Origin: JAWXBT01 sp964523015
Lineage (GTDB): Bacteria; Bdellovibrionota_C; UBA2361; J135
Direction: 5' to 3'
Assembly: GCA_964523015.1 (NCBI GenBank)
Contig: CAZFXN010000005.1
Location: 1-64,000, forward strand
Length of the DNA: 64,000 bases
Position 1 is the first letter of the stretch; each line of letters starts with the position of its first letter. The translations under genes and the position numbers were made by a program. The notes beneath the pieces are model-generated. The model ran no database searches. It saw nothing but the letters and a program-made list of their open reading frames with translations, and had not been told where the DNA came from. Below, one piece after another: positions 1 to 9,069 of this stretch.

Positions 1-908
1 GTAAAAACTTCGGGATCAGGTTTTAGGTAATCAGCATATTTGTCCGCCAATTCAGCCACATCTGCCCGTTCAGTTTTTCGTAAGTACTCCGCCATTTTCT
101 TATCATATGGAAATATTGAGGTAGTTGCCCCTAATTCAGCACCCATGTTTGTGATAGTTGCTTTACCGGTACAGCTAATGGTCTCGGTGCCTGGTCCAAA
201 ATATTCTACGATCTTACCAGTTCCACCTTTAACTGTGAGTAGGCCAGCTACTTTAAGAATCACATCCTTTGGAGATGCCCAACCGCTTAATTTTCCAGTT
301 AGATGAACACCAACTAGTTTTGGGTTATTTACACCGAATGTATCCCCTACCATTACATCTACAGCATCAGCACCACCAACTCCGATAGCGATCATTCCAA
401 GACCACCAGCATTAGGAGTGTGTGAATCAGTGCCGATCATCATGCCACCTGGAAAAGCGTACTGCTCAAGTACTACCTGATGGATAATTCCAGCCCCTGG
501 CTTCCAAAATCCCATGCCATACCGTTGGGCAGCGGTAGTTAGAAACTGATAGACCTCTTCATTTTCATCAACAGCTTGAAGTAGATCGCTCTTTGCTCCT
601 TTATAGGCATTAATAAGATGGTCACAATGAATTGTTGTAGGAACTGCCACCTGATCTTTACCTGCGGTAGAGAATTGTAAGATTGCCATCTGGGCAGTTG
701 CATCCTGCATGGCTACTCTATCAGGATTTAATGCTAGAAATGATTTACCTCGAACTAAACTCTCTGTTGGCCAACTTGGTAGGTGTGAGAAAAGAACCTT
801 CTCTGTGTAAGTTAATGCTCTACCAAATTTTTGTCGTGCCTCAGCATGAGATTGATCTAATTTTTTATAAAGGGTCTCTATCTGCTTTAATGCATCTTGC
901 TCTAACAT
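1..908 (-). CDS. Aconitate hydratase, mitochondrial-type (3' part cut by window edge)
   Basis: Encodes the first 302 residues of an aconitase, which isomerises citrate and isocitrate in the TCA cycle. The minus-strand translation carries family blocks such as IGTDSHTPNAGGLG, GVGGADAVDV, LTGKLSGWASPKDVI and SCTGKATITNMGAE, in the order found in mitochondrial-type aconitases rather than in AcnA/IRP1 or AcnB. The start is the ATG at 906-908, preceded on the minus strand by TTAGGAG at good spacing. The iron-sulphur cysteine motifs lie in the missing C-terminal part, so integrity cannot be judged. It ends the minus-strand run of lepA, phosphatase and yajQ. Confidence 0.93.
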   Translation of the reverse strand, partial: MLEQDALKQIETLYKKLDQSHAEARQKFGRALTYTEKVLFSHLPSWPTESLVRGKSFLALNPDRVAMQDATAQMAILQFSTAGKDQVAVPTTIHCDHLINAYKGAKSDLLQAVDENEEVYQFLTTAAQRYGMGFWKPGAGIIHQVVLEQYAFPGGMMIGTDSHTPNAGGLGMIAIGVGGADAVDVMVGDTFGVNNPKLVGVHLTGKLSGWASPKDVILKVAGLLTVKGGTGKIVEYFGPGTETISCTGKATITNMGAELGATTSIFPYDKKMAEYLRKTERADVAELADKYADYLKPDPEVF

Positions 909-921
909 TTAGTACTCCTAA

Positions 922-1413
922 CTATTCTCTAAAATTTACAAATTGAAGATTGAGATCCTTAAGCGCACCTCTTAGATACGAAATAACGTCTTGGAGATCA
1001 TCTCTTTTCTTCCCGGTAACTCTAACCTGATCCCCCTGGATCTGAGAACTAACTTTTATTTTACTCTCTTTTATCGCCTTATTGATGGACTTTAACTCGT
1101 CATCCTTAAGGCCCTGCTTAATAGTCATTTCCTACTGAAGCCGATCTCCCGCCGATGAATAAGGGTCAGCAAACTCACAAGACTTTAAACTAACCCCTCT
1201 CTTAGCCAATTTTTGAGTTAAAATGTCCCTCATAGCTTCCAATTTCATTTTATCTGATGAATTAAGAACTATCTGCGACTCTTTTTCTTTTAACTCTAAA
1301 ACAGAGTTAGTCCCTTTAAAATCGTAGCGTTGATCTACCTCTTTTATAGTCTGATTAAGAGCATTTTTGACCTCTTGCATATCGACGGTTGAAACAACAT
1401 CAAATGACGGCAT
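922..1413 (-). pseudogene. yajQ: YajQ-family nucleotide-binding protein with in-frame amber codon
   Basis: YajQ/UPF0234 proteins (about 163 aa) bind nucleotides, including cyclic di-GMP in some species. The N-terminal part starts MPSFDVVS at 1413, with GGAGAG upstream; the in-frame TTG at 1425 is not needed. After ...SAGDRLQ comes TAG at 1132-1134, and the same frame continues with EMTIKQGLKDDEL through IQGDQVRVTGKKRDDLQ to NFRE and a stop at 922. Both halves align end to end with one full-length YajQ, and a CAG at the TAG position would restore Q-E-M-T. This is a single nonsense change, not a frameshift. It may be a young pseudogene, a sequencing or strain polymorphism, or readthrough. Other genes in the window use TAG as a normal stop. 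Confidence 0.88.
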
Positions 1414-1461
1414 ATTTCTCTCCAATGATGATGATTATACTTAGCTGTTTTTATACTGAGT

Positions 1462-2199
1462 CTATTGCTCAGGGAAGTCTGAAACAATAACTTCCTGCCC
1501 CTGACATGAAACCTGGTAAACTAGCCTTTGAGTCAATTCAATAGAAGTTAGCTTATTACCATATACGAGCCCTGTATCGATCCCTATTTTATAGGGCAAC
1601 TCAAATATAACATCTGCATGAGGAGTGTGGCCGAATACAACTGTCTTTCCAAAAGGATGGTTTTCCTCCATGAATCCTTCACGGATCCAGTAAAGATCAT
1701 CTACAACCTGCCTCTTTAAAGTTCTTTTTGGATTCAATCCAGCATGTACAAAATAATAATTGTCACACTCAATAAAAGATTCAAGTTTATCAAAGAAATC
1801 TAAATGGTTTTTGGGAATTCGTGACATGAGATCCTCAGGCGAGGCATCTTCGGTAAGTCCATAACTTGCAAGGGTTGGGCCACCACCATTTTTAATATAA
1901 ACATCCCCATTACTCCCCTTTTTGCCAAGAAAGTGAAGGAGCATATCCTCATGGTTGCCTTTTAGAAAAATCGATGCTGGATATTTCCGTCTAAAGTCAC
2001 AAAGAAGATCTATAACTGCTCGAGAATTAAACCCGCGATCTATATAGTCCCCAATAAAGATAACCAGATCGTCCTGTGATAATCCCTCGTTTCTCTCTAA
2101 CCAGTTTAATAAAGTTTCAGTTTCGTCACTACATCCATGAATATCGCCGATTGCGAAGAGCCGACCTTTTGGTTTAATGATCGTTTTTAGGAGGGCCAT
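1462..2199 (-). CDS. PPP-family metallophosphatase (ApaH/PrpE-like)
   Basis: A 245-aa calcineurin-type phosphoesterase. Metal-binding signatures are GDIHG (residues 18-22), GDYIDRG (50-56) and GNHE (81-84), with a later VFGHTPHA block, as in bacterial serine/threonine phosphatases and symmetrical Ap4A hydrolases. No signal peptide or membrane segment is visible, so it should be cytosolic. The start lies 4 nt after the lepA stop on the same strand, which suggests cotranscription. Whether the substrate is a phosphoprotein or a dinucleoside polyphosphate cannot be told from the motifs. Confidence 0.85.
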   Translation of the reverse strand: MALLKTIIKPKGRLFAIGDIHGCSDETETLLNWLERNEGLSQDDLVIFIGDYIDRGFNSRAVIDLLCDFRRKYPASIFLKGNHEDMLLHFLGKKGSNGDVYIKNGGGPTLASYGLTEDASPEDLMSRIPKNHLDFFDKLESFIECDNYYFVHAGLNPKRTLKRQVVDDLYWIREGFMEENHPFGKTVVFGHTPHADVIFELPYKIGIDTGLVYGNKLTSIELTQRLVYQVSCQGQEVIVSDFPEQ

Positions 2200-2203
2200 T
2201 AGG

Positions 2204-4003
2204 TTAGTTATCCACCTTTAAGATTGCCAGAAATGCCTCTTGAGGAATTGAAACACTGCCGACCTGCTTCATCCGTTTTTTACCTTCTTTCTGCTTCTCA
2301 AGAAGTTTTCTCTTTCTAGATATATCGCCACCATAACATTTTGCTAGAACATTTTTACGAAGAGCTTTAACAGTACTTCGCGCTAATACTTTTGTACCAA
2401 CACAAGCCTGAATTGCGATCTCAAACATCTGACGATCTATTACCTCTTTTAGCTTTTCACAGAGGCTTCGTCCACGTTGAAATGAGAAACTCCGGTGTAT
2501 TATCACACTTAAAGCATCGACCTTTTCATTATTTAGTTTAATATCAAGTTTTACTAAATCAGCTTCCTGAAACTTCTTAAATTCATAATCAAATGAAGCA
2601 TAGCCACGGGTTAAGCTCTTTAATTTATCATGAAAATCTAAGACCACCTCACTAAGTGGCATATCATACTCTAAGACTGCCCTATTTCCATGAATACTCA
2701 TTGAGGTTTGAATACCGCGTTTTTCCTCACACAAGGTCAAGGCATTCCCCATATATTCTTTAGGTGCATGGATAGTTGTTTTTACAATCGGCTCTCGAAT
2801 CTCTTGATACAAGTTTGGCTCAGGTAGATCGGCAGGGTTATCTACCGAGACCTCTGAACCATCATTCAAAACAACTTGATAGATAACGTTAGGAGCAGTT
2901 GTAATAAGATTAAGCTCATACTCCCTTTCGAGACGTTCTTGGATAATCTCCATATGAAGCAGGCCTAGATAGCCACACCTAAAACCAAAACCTAACGCAG
3001 TTGATGTTTCTGCTTCAAAGGTAAAGGAGGCATCATTAAGGGAGAGTTTTTCAAGTGCCTCTCTTAAATCTTGATAATCATCAGAATCAACAGGAAACAA
3101 TCCACCAAAGACCATCGGTTTCACTTCATGAAAACCAGGTAAAGCCTCCTTAGCTGGAGTTTTTACAAGGGTAACTGTATCACCGATCTTTACGTTTCTA
3201 AGATCCTTAATAGAAGCCGAGAAATATCCTACCTCCCCTGATCCAAGGCTCTCGACCTCCCGTGGATGAGGGGTAAAGACTCCGAGCTTATATATTTCAT
3301 GCTCAGATCCTGTATTCATAAATTTGATCTTATCATCGGGTCGAATAATCCCACTAAAGACTCTTATCTGAACTACCACTCCTAGGTATGAATCAAACCA
3401 AGAATCATATATTAATGCTTTTAATGGTTCTTCATTATTTCCCCCTTTTGGCGGAGGAACAAACTTAACAATAGCTTCTAAAAGATCTTCAACTCCTAAA
3501 CCGGTCTTAGCACTAACTAAGATTGCATTACTTGTATCTAAACCGATGACATCCTCAACTTCCTTTCTGACTCGTTCTGGATCAGAGCCAGGAAGATCTA
3601 TCTTATTTAGAACTGGAACTATCTCTAGGTTATTTTCAAGCGCTACATAAACATTGGCTAAAGTTTGTGCCTCTACACCCTGTGAAGCATCAACTACAAG
3701 TAATGCTCCCTCACATGCAGCTAGTGATCTAGAAACCTCGTAGTGAAAATCTACATGACCTGGAGTATCGATTAGATGGAATTGATACGTTTTTCCATCT
3801 CGAGCTTTGTAATGCAGCCTTACTGTCTGGGCTTTGATAGTAATGCCCCTCTCTCGCTCGATCTCCATCTTATCTAGAACTTGGCTCTGCATCTCGCGCT
3901 CTACAAGCGCACCAGTTGCTTGCAAAATACGGTCAGCAAGGGTCGATTTACCATGATCGATATGGGCAATGATGCTAAAATTACGAATATGATCTTTTGA
4001 CAC
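2204..4003 (-). CDS. lepA: Elongation factor 4 (back-translocating GTPase LepA)
   Basis: A full-length 599-aa LepA/EF4, a ribosome-associated GTPase acting on stalled or mistranslocated ribosomes and in 30S assembly. The G1 motif AHIDHGKST (13-21), DTPGH (79-83), NKID and SAKTG are all present. The elongation-factor domains follow, then the LepA-specific C-terminal region with GDISRKRKLLEKQKEGKKRM near the end. It is followed after 4 nt by the phosphatase. Upstream lies a 13-bp tandem repeat that separates it from the polysaccharide locus. Confidence 0.98.
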   Translation of the reverse strand: MSKDHIRNFSIIAHIDHGKSTLADRILQATGALVEREMQSQVLDKMEIERERGITIKAQTVRLHYKARDGKTYQFHLIDTPGHVDFHYEVSRSLAACEGALLVVDASQGVEAQTLANVYVALENNLEIVPVLNKIDLPGSDPERVRKEVEDVIGLDTSNAILVSAKTGLGVEDLLEAIVKFVPPPKGGNNEEPLKALIYDSWFDSYLGVVVQIRVFSGIIRPDDKIKFMNTGSEHEIYKLGVFTPHPREVESLGSGEVGYFSASIKDLRNVKIGDTVTLVKTPAKEALPGFHEVKPMVFGGLFPVDSDDYQDLREALEKLSLNDASFTFEAETSTALGFGFRCGYLGLLHMEIIQERLEREYELNLITTAPNVIYQVVLNDGSEVSVDNPADLPEPNLYQEIREPIVKTTIHAPKEYMGNALTLCEEKRGIQTSMSIHGNRAVLEYDMPLSEVVLDFHDKLKSLTRGYASFDYEFKKFQEADLVKLDIKLNNEKVDALSVIIHRSFSFQRGRSLCEKLKEVIDRQMFEIAIQACVGTKVLARSTVKALRKNVLAKCYGGDISRKRKLLEKQKEGKKRMKQVGSVSIPQEAFLAILKVDN

Positions 4004-4020
4004 AGTTGAGCGATTTACGA

Positions 4021-4059
4021 TTGATAATTAATGTTAATAATTAAGGTTGATAATTAATA
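4021..4059. repeat. 13-bp AT-rich tandem repeat, three units
   Basis: Three head-to-tail units, TTGATAATTAATG, TTAATAATTAAGG and TTGATAATTAATA, fill most of the 63-nt gap between the UDP-xylose synthase stop and the lepA start. The tract could act as an AT-rich upstream element for lepA or be a slippage product. It resembles in style the 12-bp triple arrays elsewhere in the window. Confidence 0.85.
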
Positions 4060-4066
4060 TTGTTGG

Positions 4067-5002
4067 CTAAGATTGAAGTCTCTCTTTAAAGTTTTCTATA
4101 GTTCTCTTTAATCCCTCTTCAAGTCCAACATTAGGTGTCCAGTTAAGCTCACGCTTGGCTAAAGAGATATCAGGCTGTCTTCTTACTGGATCATCTTTTG
4201 GTAAAGGTTTTGTGATTAACTTAGATTTAGAATTAGTAACTTTGACTATCTGACTAGCCAGTTCAGAGATCTTCATCTCATTAGGATTTCCCAAATTGAC
4301 AGGTCCAACAAAATTCTCTTTATCCATAGCAGCAATCATACCTGAAACAAGATCTTCAACGTAACAAAAGGATCGAGTTTGAGAACCATCCCCATAGAGA
4401 GTGATGTCATCCCCCTTTAGTGCCTGAACTATAAAGTTTGAAACTACCCGTCCATCATCAAACAACATGCGTGGCCCATAGGTATTAAAGATTCTAATGA
4501 TCTTCGTATCAACATGGCCCTGATCGTGATAATTCATCGTTAATGTTTCAGCTACTCTTTTGCCCTCATCGTAGCAACTTCGTGGACCAATCGGATTAAC
4601 ATGTCCCCAGTAATCCTCTTTTTGTGGATGCTCTTTAGGATCACCATAAACTTCTGAGGTAGAGGCCAGTAAAAATTTTGCCTTAACTCTTTTGGCTAGA
4701 CCAAGCATATTAAGAGTTCCGATTACATTCGTCTTAATAGTTTTTATCGGATTATATTGGTAATGAATCGGTGAAGCTGGACAAGCTAAGTGGTAGATCT
4801 GATCGGTTTCAATCACCAATGGATCAATAATATCTCTACGCAGAAATTCAAACTTTGAATTATCTCGGTGTTTTGAAAAATTCTCCTTAGTACCAGTAAA
4901 TAGATTATCAACAACGATAACCTCATCGCCCCGCTCAAGGAGACGATCGGTAAGGTGTGACCCTATAAACCCCGCACCACCTGTAATAACTATTCTTGCC
5001 AT
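4067..5002 (-). CDS. UDP-glucuronate decarboxylase (UDP-xylose synthase)
   Basis: A 311-aa extended short-chain dehydrogenase. It has the NAD-binding GGAGFIGS at residues 8-15, the UXS-type block YHLACPASPIHYQYNPIKT, STSEVYGDPKEHPQ, the catalytic SCYDEGK (YxxxK) and RIFNTYGPRM. These identify it as a UDP-glucuronate decarboxylase rather than a 4-epimerase. It converts UDP-glucuronate to UDP-xylose in the cytosol. The gene directly upstream on the same strand encodes UDP-glucose dehydrogenase, which makes its substrate, so the pair supplies xylose for the polysaccharide assembled by the neighbouring glycosyltransferases. Confidence 0.94.
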   Translation of the reverse strand: MARIVITGGAGFIGSHLTDRLLERGDEVIVVDNLFTGTKENFSKHRDNSKFEFLRRDIIDPLVIETDQIYHLACPASPIHYQYNPIKTIKTNVIGTLNMLGLAKRVKAKFLLASTSEVYGDPKEHPQKEDYWGHVNPIGPRSCYDEGKRVAETLTMNYHDQGHVDTKIIRIFNTYGPRMLFDDGRVVSNFIVQALKGDDITLYGDGSQTRSFCYVEDLVSGMIAAMDKENFVGPVNLGNPNEMKISELASQIVKVTNSKSKLITKPLPKDDPVRRQPDISLAKRELNWTPNVGLEEGLKRTIENFKERLQS

Positions 5003-5018
5003 AAAATTCTAAACTTCG

Positions 5019-6332
5019 TTAAACACTCGGTCTTCCTACTGAATAGTATGAAAATTCGAACTTTTTCATCTTATCTAGTGAGTATAGATTACGCCCATCA
5101 AAAATGACATGCCCAGCCAATAAACTCTTCATTTTATCGAAATTAGGACGCCTGAACTCATTCCATTCAGTACATATGATAAGGGCATCAGCACCCTTAA
5201 GAGCGTCATAATTTGTATCGTAATATGTTATACCTTTTCTATCACCAAGGGCAGATCTAAAAGTTTTATTCGCTTCCGGATCAAAAACCTGTAGCTTCGC
5301 GCCAAGCTTTAAAAGCTCAGTACATACGACTAAAGAGGGAGCCTCTCGAACATCATCCGTCCTAGGCTTAAAGGAGAGTCCCCAAACTGCAAATGTTTTC
5401 CCTGAAACCTTACTTTTATAATGAGCTTTAATTTTATCAACTAAGGTCAGTTTTTGGCGAGCATTAACTAATTCTATAGCTTTTGGAATCTCAAGCAAAA
5501 CTCCTAACTCATCAGCGATATGAATAAGTGCTCTGATATCTTTTGGAAAACAGGAGCCGCCATATCCTATACCAGGAAAAAGAAAACTCATTCCTATTCT
5601 GGCATCTGTCCCAACTCCCTGACGAACAGATTCAATATCTGCTCCAGCCTTTTGACACAGGAGTGCAATCTCATTCATCAGTGTAATACGGGATGCCAAC
5701 ATGACGTTCGATGCATACTTAGACATCTCTGCAGAGGCGTTATCCATCACCAAGACTGGGTTATTGTTTCTTACAAACGGAGCATAGAGCTCTTTCATTA
5801 CCTCGACAGCTCTTTGATCACTTGCTCCGATAATAACCCGGTCAGGATTTAAAAAATCGTCAACTGCCGCGCCCTCTTTTAGAAACTCAGGGTTACTAAC
5901 TACACTAAATTCACAAGTACTGACCTTCTTAATCGTTTTTTCAACTAACGAAGCTGTGCCGACCGGAACAGTTGATTTGGTTACAATAATTTTCGGCTTC
6001 TTCATCGTTTTGCCGATTAGCTCAGCTACCTCAACTACACCTGAGAGATCTGCAGATCCGTCTTGATCAGAAGGAGTGCCAACTGCAATAAAAATTATGT
6101 CACCAAAATTAATTCCATCTTTGAGTGAAGTTGTAAAACTAAGTCTCTCCTCTTTTAGATTTCTCTTTACGATCTCCTCAAGGCCCGGCTCATAGATAGG
6201 AACTATGCCCTTAGATAATGTTTTTATCTTTTTGGAATCTTTATCTACACAGATAACTTCGTTACCGATCTCTGCAAAACACGCACCTGCAACCAAGCCA
6301 ACATATCCGGTGCCTATAACTGTAATATTCAT
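5019..6332 (-). CDS. UDP-glucose 6-dehydrogenase
   Basis: A 437-aa UDP-glucose/GDP-mannose dehydrogenase that oxidises UDP-glucose to UDP-glucuronate with two NAD+. The N-terminal Rossmann motif is GTGYVGLVAGACF, followed by STVPVGT and NPEFLKEGAA. The catalytic cysteine is in GYGGSCFPKD, and the C-terminal domain has WGLSFKPRTDDVREAPS. Length is normal for the family. It lies 16 nt upstream of UDP-xylose synthase and 28 nt downstream of the sugar transferase, so it is part of the minus-strand polysaccharide operon. Confidence 0.96.
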   Translation of the reverse strand: MNITVIGTGYVGLVAGACFAEIGNEVICVDKDSKKIKTLSKGIVPIYEPGLEEIVKRNLKEERLSFTTSLKDGINFGDIIFIAVGTPSDQDGSADLSGVVEVAELIGKTMKKPKIIVTKSTVPVGTASLVEKTIKKVSTCEFSVVSNPEFLKEGAAVDDFLNPDRVIIGASDQRAVEVMKELYAPFVRNNNPVLVMDNASAEMSKYASNVMLASRITLMNEIALLCQKAGADIESVRQGVGTDARIGMSFLFPGIGYGGSCFPKDIRALIHIADELGVLLEIPKAIELVNARQKLTLVDKIKAHYKSKVSGKTFAVWGLSFKPRTDDVREAPSLVVCTELLKLGAKLQVFDPEANKTFRSALGDRKGITYYDTNYDALKGADALIICTEWNEFRRPNFDKMKSLLAGHVIFDGRNLYSLDKMKKFEFSYYSVGRPSV

Positions 6333-6360
6333 TTAAATCTCGTAAACCTTCATTATGATG

Positions 6361-7764
6361 CTAATAGGCGTTTCGATTTGAAAACCCTTTAGCTACGGTC
6401 ATAAAGAGAATTTTAAAATCTAAAAATACAGACCAATTCTCTATATAGTATAGATCGTGCTCAATTCGTTTTTCTATTGAGGTATCCCCTCGCCAACCAT
6501 TAACTTGAGCCCATCCTGTCATGCCTGCTGGAACTTTATGTCTAAGCATGTAACGTGGAATATGCTTTCTGAACTCTTCTATAAAAACAGGTCTCTCCGG
6601 TCGAGGACCGACAATAGACATGTCCCCTTTTAAAACATTAAAAAGTTGAGGTAATTCATCAAAGCTTAACGATCGTAAAAGTTTGCCAACTGCAGTAACC
6701 CGATCATCCCCTGGCTTGGTCCATCCTGGGCCATTGACTTCAGAATCAGTAGCCATAGTTCTAAATTTAAAAATCTTAAATGGAGTTCCATCAAGGCTTA
6801 TGCGTTCCTGACTATAAAGCACCGGTCCACGTGAGGTAACTTTAATAGCTAGTACAATAAGTAACATGAGTGGGGAAAGTAAGATGATCGAAAGAGTCGC
6901 CACCACGATATCAACTGTTCGTTTTGCAACGAGATTAATTCCCTCTAATGGTGAAGATCTAAGACTTATAACTGCTAGACCCTCAAACTCCTCTATTGAA
7001 TTACCAAGAGTTGAAAAGCCTTGAAGATCAGGAACAATCTTTATGTCGACCAAGGAGTCTCCAATGCTGGATAGAACTATAGGTAAGTAATGATTATCCT
7101 CCATAGGCAATGCCACAACGACCTGATCGATCTCAAACCTAGATAAACAACTCTCTAGATCTGAATATGATCCTACAATCGGGATCCCTCTAGGCCCCTT
7201 TCTCTCTGTTCCATCTTTAGATAAACAGCCTAAAACCTGTATTCCAAGCTCACGTCTTTTTCTTATTCTTGAAGCTACATCACCTGCCAACTGTCCTGAT
7301 CCGATAATTAACATATACCGTAAGTTATACCCACGCCGACGGATCTCTCTTAGGAGGTATCTTAGAAAAGATCGCTGGAGGATCGTTCCTAAAGTTGTAA
7401 ATACTCCGAAATAAAGAAATACAAGTCGGGAATATGGGATACTCTTCTCCCTGAAAAGGTAGGTAGCCGAAATAAAGAATATAAGAGCGAAGAAATTTGC
7501 GTTGAGTAAGAGCCAGCTCTCTTTTTTCGGATTAGTACCGCGCATTGGACGGTAAAGTCCCATTCGTTTAAAAACAAAGGCCCAGATTAACCAGATAAAA
7601 AACAGCATTGAGTAATAGTTCTGAAATGAAGGGACACCCTTACTAGCTGGGATAAAATCTGTTTCAAAACGGAGCCAAAAAGCTAGAAACCATGATAGCG
7701 ACACGATCAATAGATCTGCCGCAACAAACAGGAATTCAAATAGTTGGCTTCTCTGCTTTAACAT
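6361..7764 (-). CDS. Undecaprenyl-phosphate sugar phosphotransferase (WcaJ/PglC-superfamily)
   Basis: A 467-aa polyprenol-phosphate hexose-1-phosphate transferase. Several hydrophobic N-terminal segments (residues about 10-130) precede a CoA-binding-like Rossmann region (LIIGSGQLAGDVA). A further membrane hairpin (VDIVVATLSIILLSPLML) is followed by the cytosolic catalytic domain with KFRTMATDSE, SFDELPQLFNVLKGDMSIVGPRPE and the C-terminal GWAQVNGWRGDT. It transfers the first sugar phosphate to undecaprenyl phosphate at the inner membrane and so starts repeat-unit synthesis. It begins 10 nt after the stop of the gap-containing glycosyltransferase gene. A paralogue lies at 26243-27697. Confidence 0.93.
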   Translation of the reverse strand: MLKQRSQLFEFLFVAADLLIVSLSWFLAFWLRFETDFIPASKGVPSFQNYYSMLFFIWLIWAFVFKRMGLYRPMRGTNPKKESWLLLNANFFALIFFISATYLFREKSIPYSRLVFLYFGVFTTLGTILQRSFLRYLLREIRRRGYNLRYMLIIGSGQLAGDVASRIRKRRELGIQVLGCLSKDGTERKGPRGIPIVGSYSDLESCLSRFEIDQVVVALPMEDNHYLPIVLSSIGDSLVDIKIVPDLQGFSTLGNSIEEFEGLAVISLRSSPLEGINLVAKRTVDIVVATLSIILLSPLMLLIVLAIKVTSRGPVLYSQERISLDGTPFKIFKFRTMATDSEVNGPGWTKPGDDRVTAVGKLLRSLSFDELPQLFNVLKGDMSIVGPRPERPVFIEEFRKHIPRYMLRHKVPAGMTGWAQVNGWRGDTSIEKRIEHDLYYIENWSVFLDFKILFMTVAKGFSNRNAY

Positions 7765-7774
7765 TGTCTTACTA

Positions 7775-9069
7775 TTAACCTACCATTGCAGTATTAACTG
7801 TATCGTTCTCAGTTGACTTAATAACAGGCGGCAATTCAAGCTTAATCAATAACTCATTCCAGCTCTTTCTAAATTCTGTCACGCTGAACTGTTGAGCCCG
7901 TTTAATACATGAAGCAGCACTAAACTCTGCTTCCTTACTAATAAAGTATCTTACACTCTCTACTAAGGCTTCAACTTCTTTTCCTTCTCCTTTTCCTTCT
8001 CNNNNNNNNNNNNNNNNNNNNNNNNNNNNNNNNNNNNNNNNNNNNNNNNNNNNNNNNNNNNNNNNNNNNNNNNNNNNNNNNNNNNNNNNNNNNNNNNNNN
8101 NTCTCGTTGCGGAATAAAAACCCCTGTGGATTCAGACGGTTGCCTAGTTGTTTTTAGCCAAAATCTAATTCCTAAATGACTTTCCTTTAAAGCTCCTTCA
8201 TCTAGGGCAATAATAGGTCGTCCTGATGCGAGACATTCGATCGGGATCATTCCAAAATCCTCAACACCTGGAAAGATAAGTGCTCTAGAGTTTCGATAGC
8301 ATTCCGCCAGCTCTTTATCAGAAACTTTTCCAAAGAACTTTATATTATTACTGGCAATTGCCCGGAGCTTCTTTTCCTCTGGACCAGATCCAACAACCCA
8401 AAGTTCCTCTTTTAAAATATTAAACGCCTCAACTACTAAATCTGGTCTCTTATATGGAACAAGTGCTCCGGCATATAGAAAAGCCTTTCCACATTTTGAC
8501 GGTTGGGTCGATTTTATCCAGGAAGTATCTACCGGTGGATAAATAACCTCTGAGCTCTCTCCATAAAAACAACGGACTCGAGCAGCAACAAATTTACTAA
8601 TAGCAACAAATCTTGTCACTCTTTTGCGACCAAGATAATCCCACTTTCGAAGGTAGGTAATAATTGGCCAAAGCACAGGTGTTAATTTTCCAAAATATTG
8701 ATTGGCCTGATCCCAGATATATCTCATCGGGGTAAAACAATAACAGATATGTGGGATCTCTTTTGGGACATTTACATTTTTAGCAGCAGCATGACTGAGC
8801 GAGATCACTAAATCATACCCAGTGAAATTAAAGCTCTTTGCAGCCAGTGGGAAAATCGGCAAAAGATATCGGTAGTAACTTTTGATACCAGGTAGGTATT
8901 GAAAAAACGAAGTTGCTTTTACCCGTTTATCTATCTCTGGATGAGTACTCCCCGGAACATGAAAAAGCGTAAAGATATCAGCATCTGGATAGAGATCTAA
9001 AAAAGCTAAAAGACATCTCTCCCCGCCTCTAAGCCCAGTAAGCCAATCATGTACAATGGCAACTTTCAC
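7775..9069 (-). CDS. Glycosyltransferase family 4, interrupted by an assembly gap
   Basis: The upstream part (8102-9069) encodes KVAIVHDWLTGLRGGERC, then GAxxPYKRPDLVVEAF and a donor-site region around FPGVEDFGMIPIEALASGRP-like residues ending at TGVFIPQR. It then enters the N run. Beyond the gap (7775-8001) a different numerical frame reads GKEVEALVESVRYFISKEAEF ... FRKSWNELLIKLELPPV to a TAA at 7775-7777. That is a typical GT-B C-terminal helix, so the real gene continues across the gap, whose true length is unknown. The reading frame that simply runs through the Ns to 7963 is an artefact. The low-complexity E/K/G-coding tandem array touching the gap is probably why assembly failed. The gene overlaps the upstream glycosyltransferase by 4 nt (ATGA) and belongs to the polysaccharide operon. 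Confidence 0.85.
7979..8001. repeat. 12-bp pyrimidine-rich tandem repeat running into the assembly gap
   Basis: Unit TTTTCCTTCTCC at 7979-7990 is followed by an almost complete second unit cut off by the first N. On the coding (minus) strand it encodes a G/E/K-rich spacer between the glycosyltransferase catalytic core and its last helices. The copy number is hidden by the gap. Confidence 0.85.
8002..8101. other. Assembly gap of 100 Ns
   Basis: Exactly 100 consecutive N bases, the conventional placeholder for a gap of unknown length. It lies inside a glycosyltransferase gene next to a 12-bp tandem array. Confidence 0.99.

Noticed and set aside
1414..1425. Upstream TTG start for yajQ adding four residues
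   Set aside because: MPSFD is the family N-terminus, and GGAGAG sits correctly before the ATG at 1413.
7963..8001. Glycosyltransferase C-terminus EKEKEKEKKLKP
   Set aside because: It arises only by reading through 100 arbitrary Ns in a fixed frame; another frame left of the gap encodes a plausible GT C-terminus.
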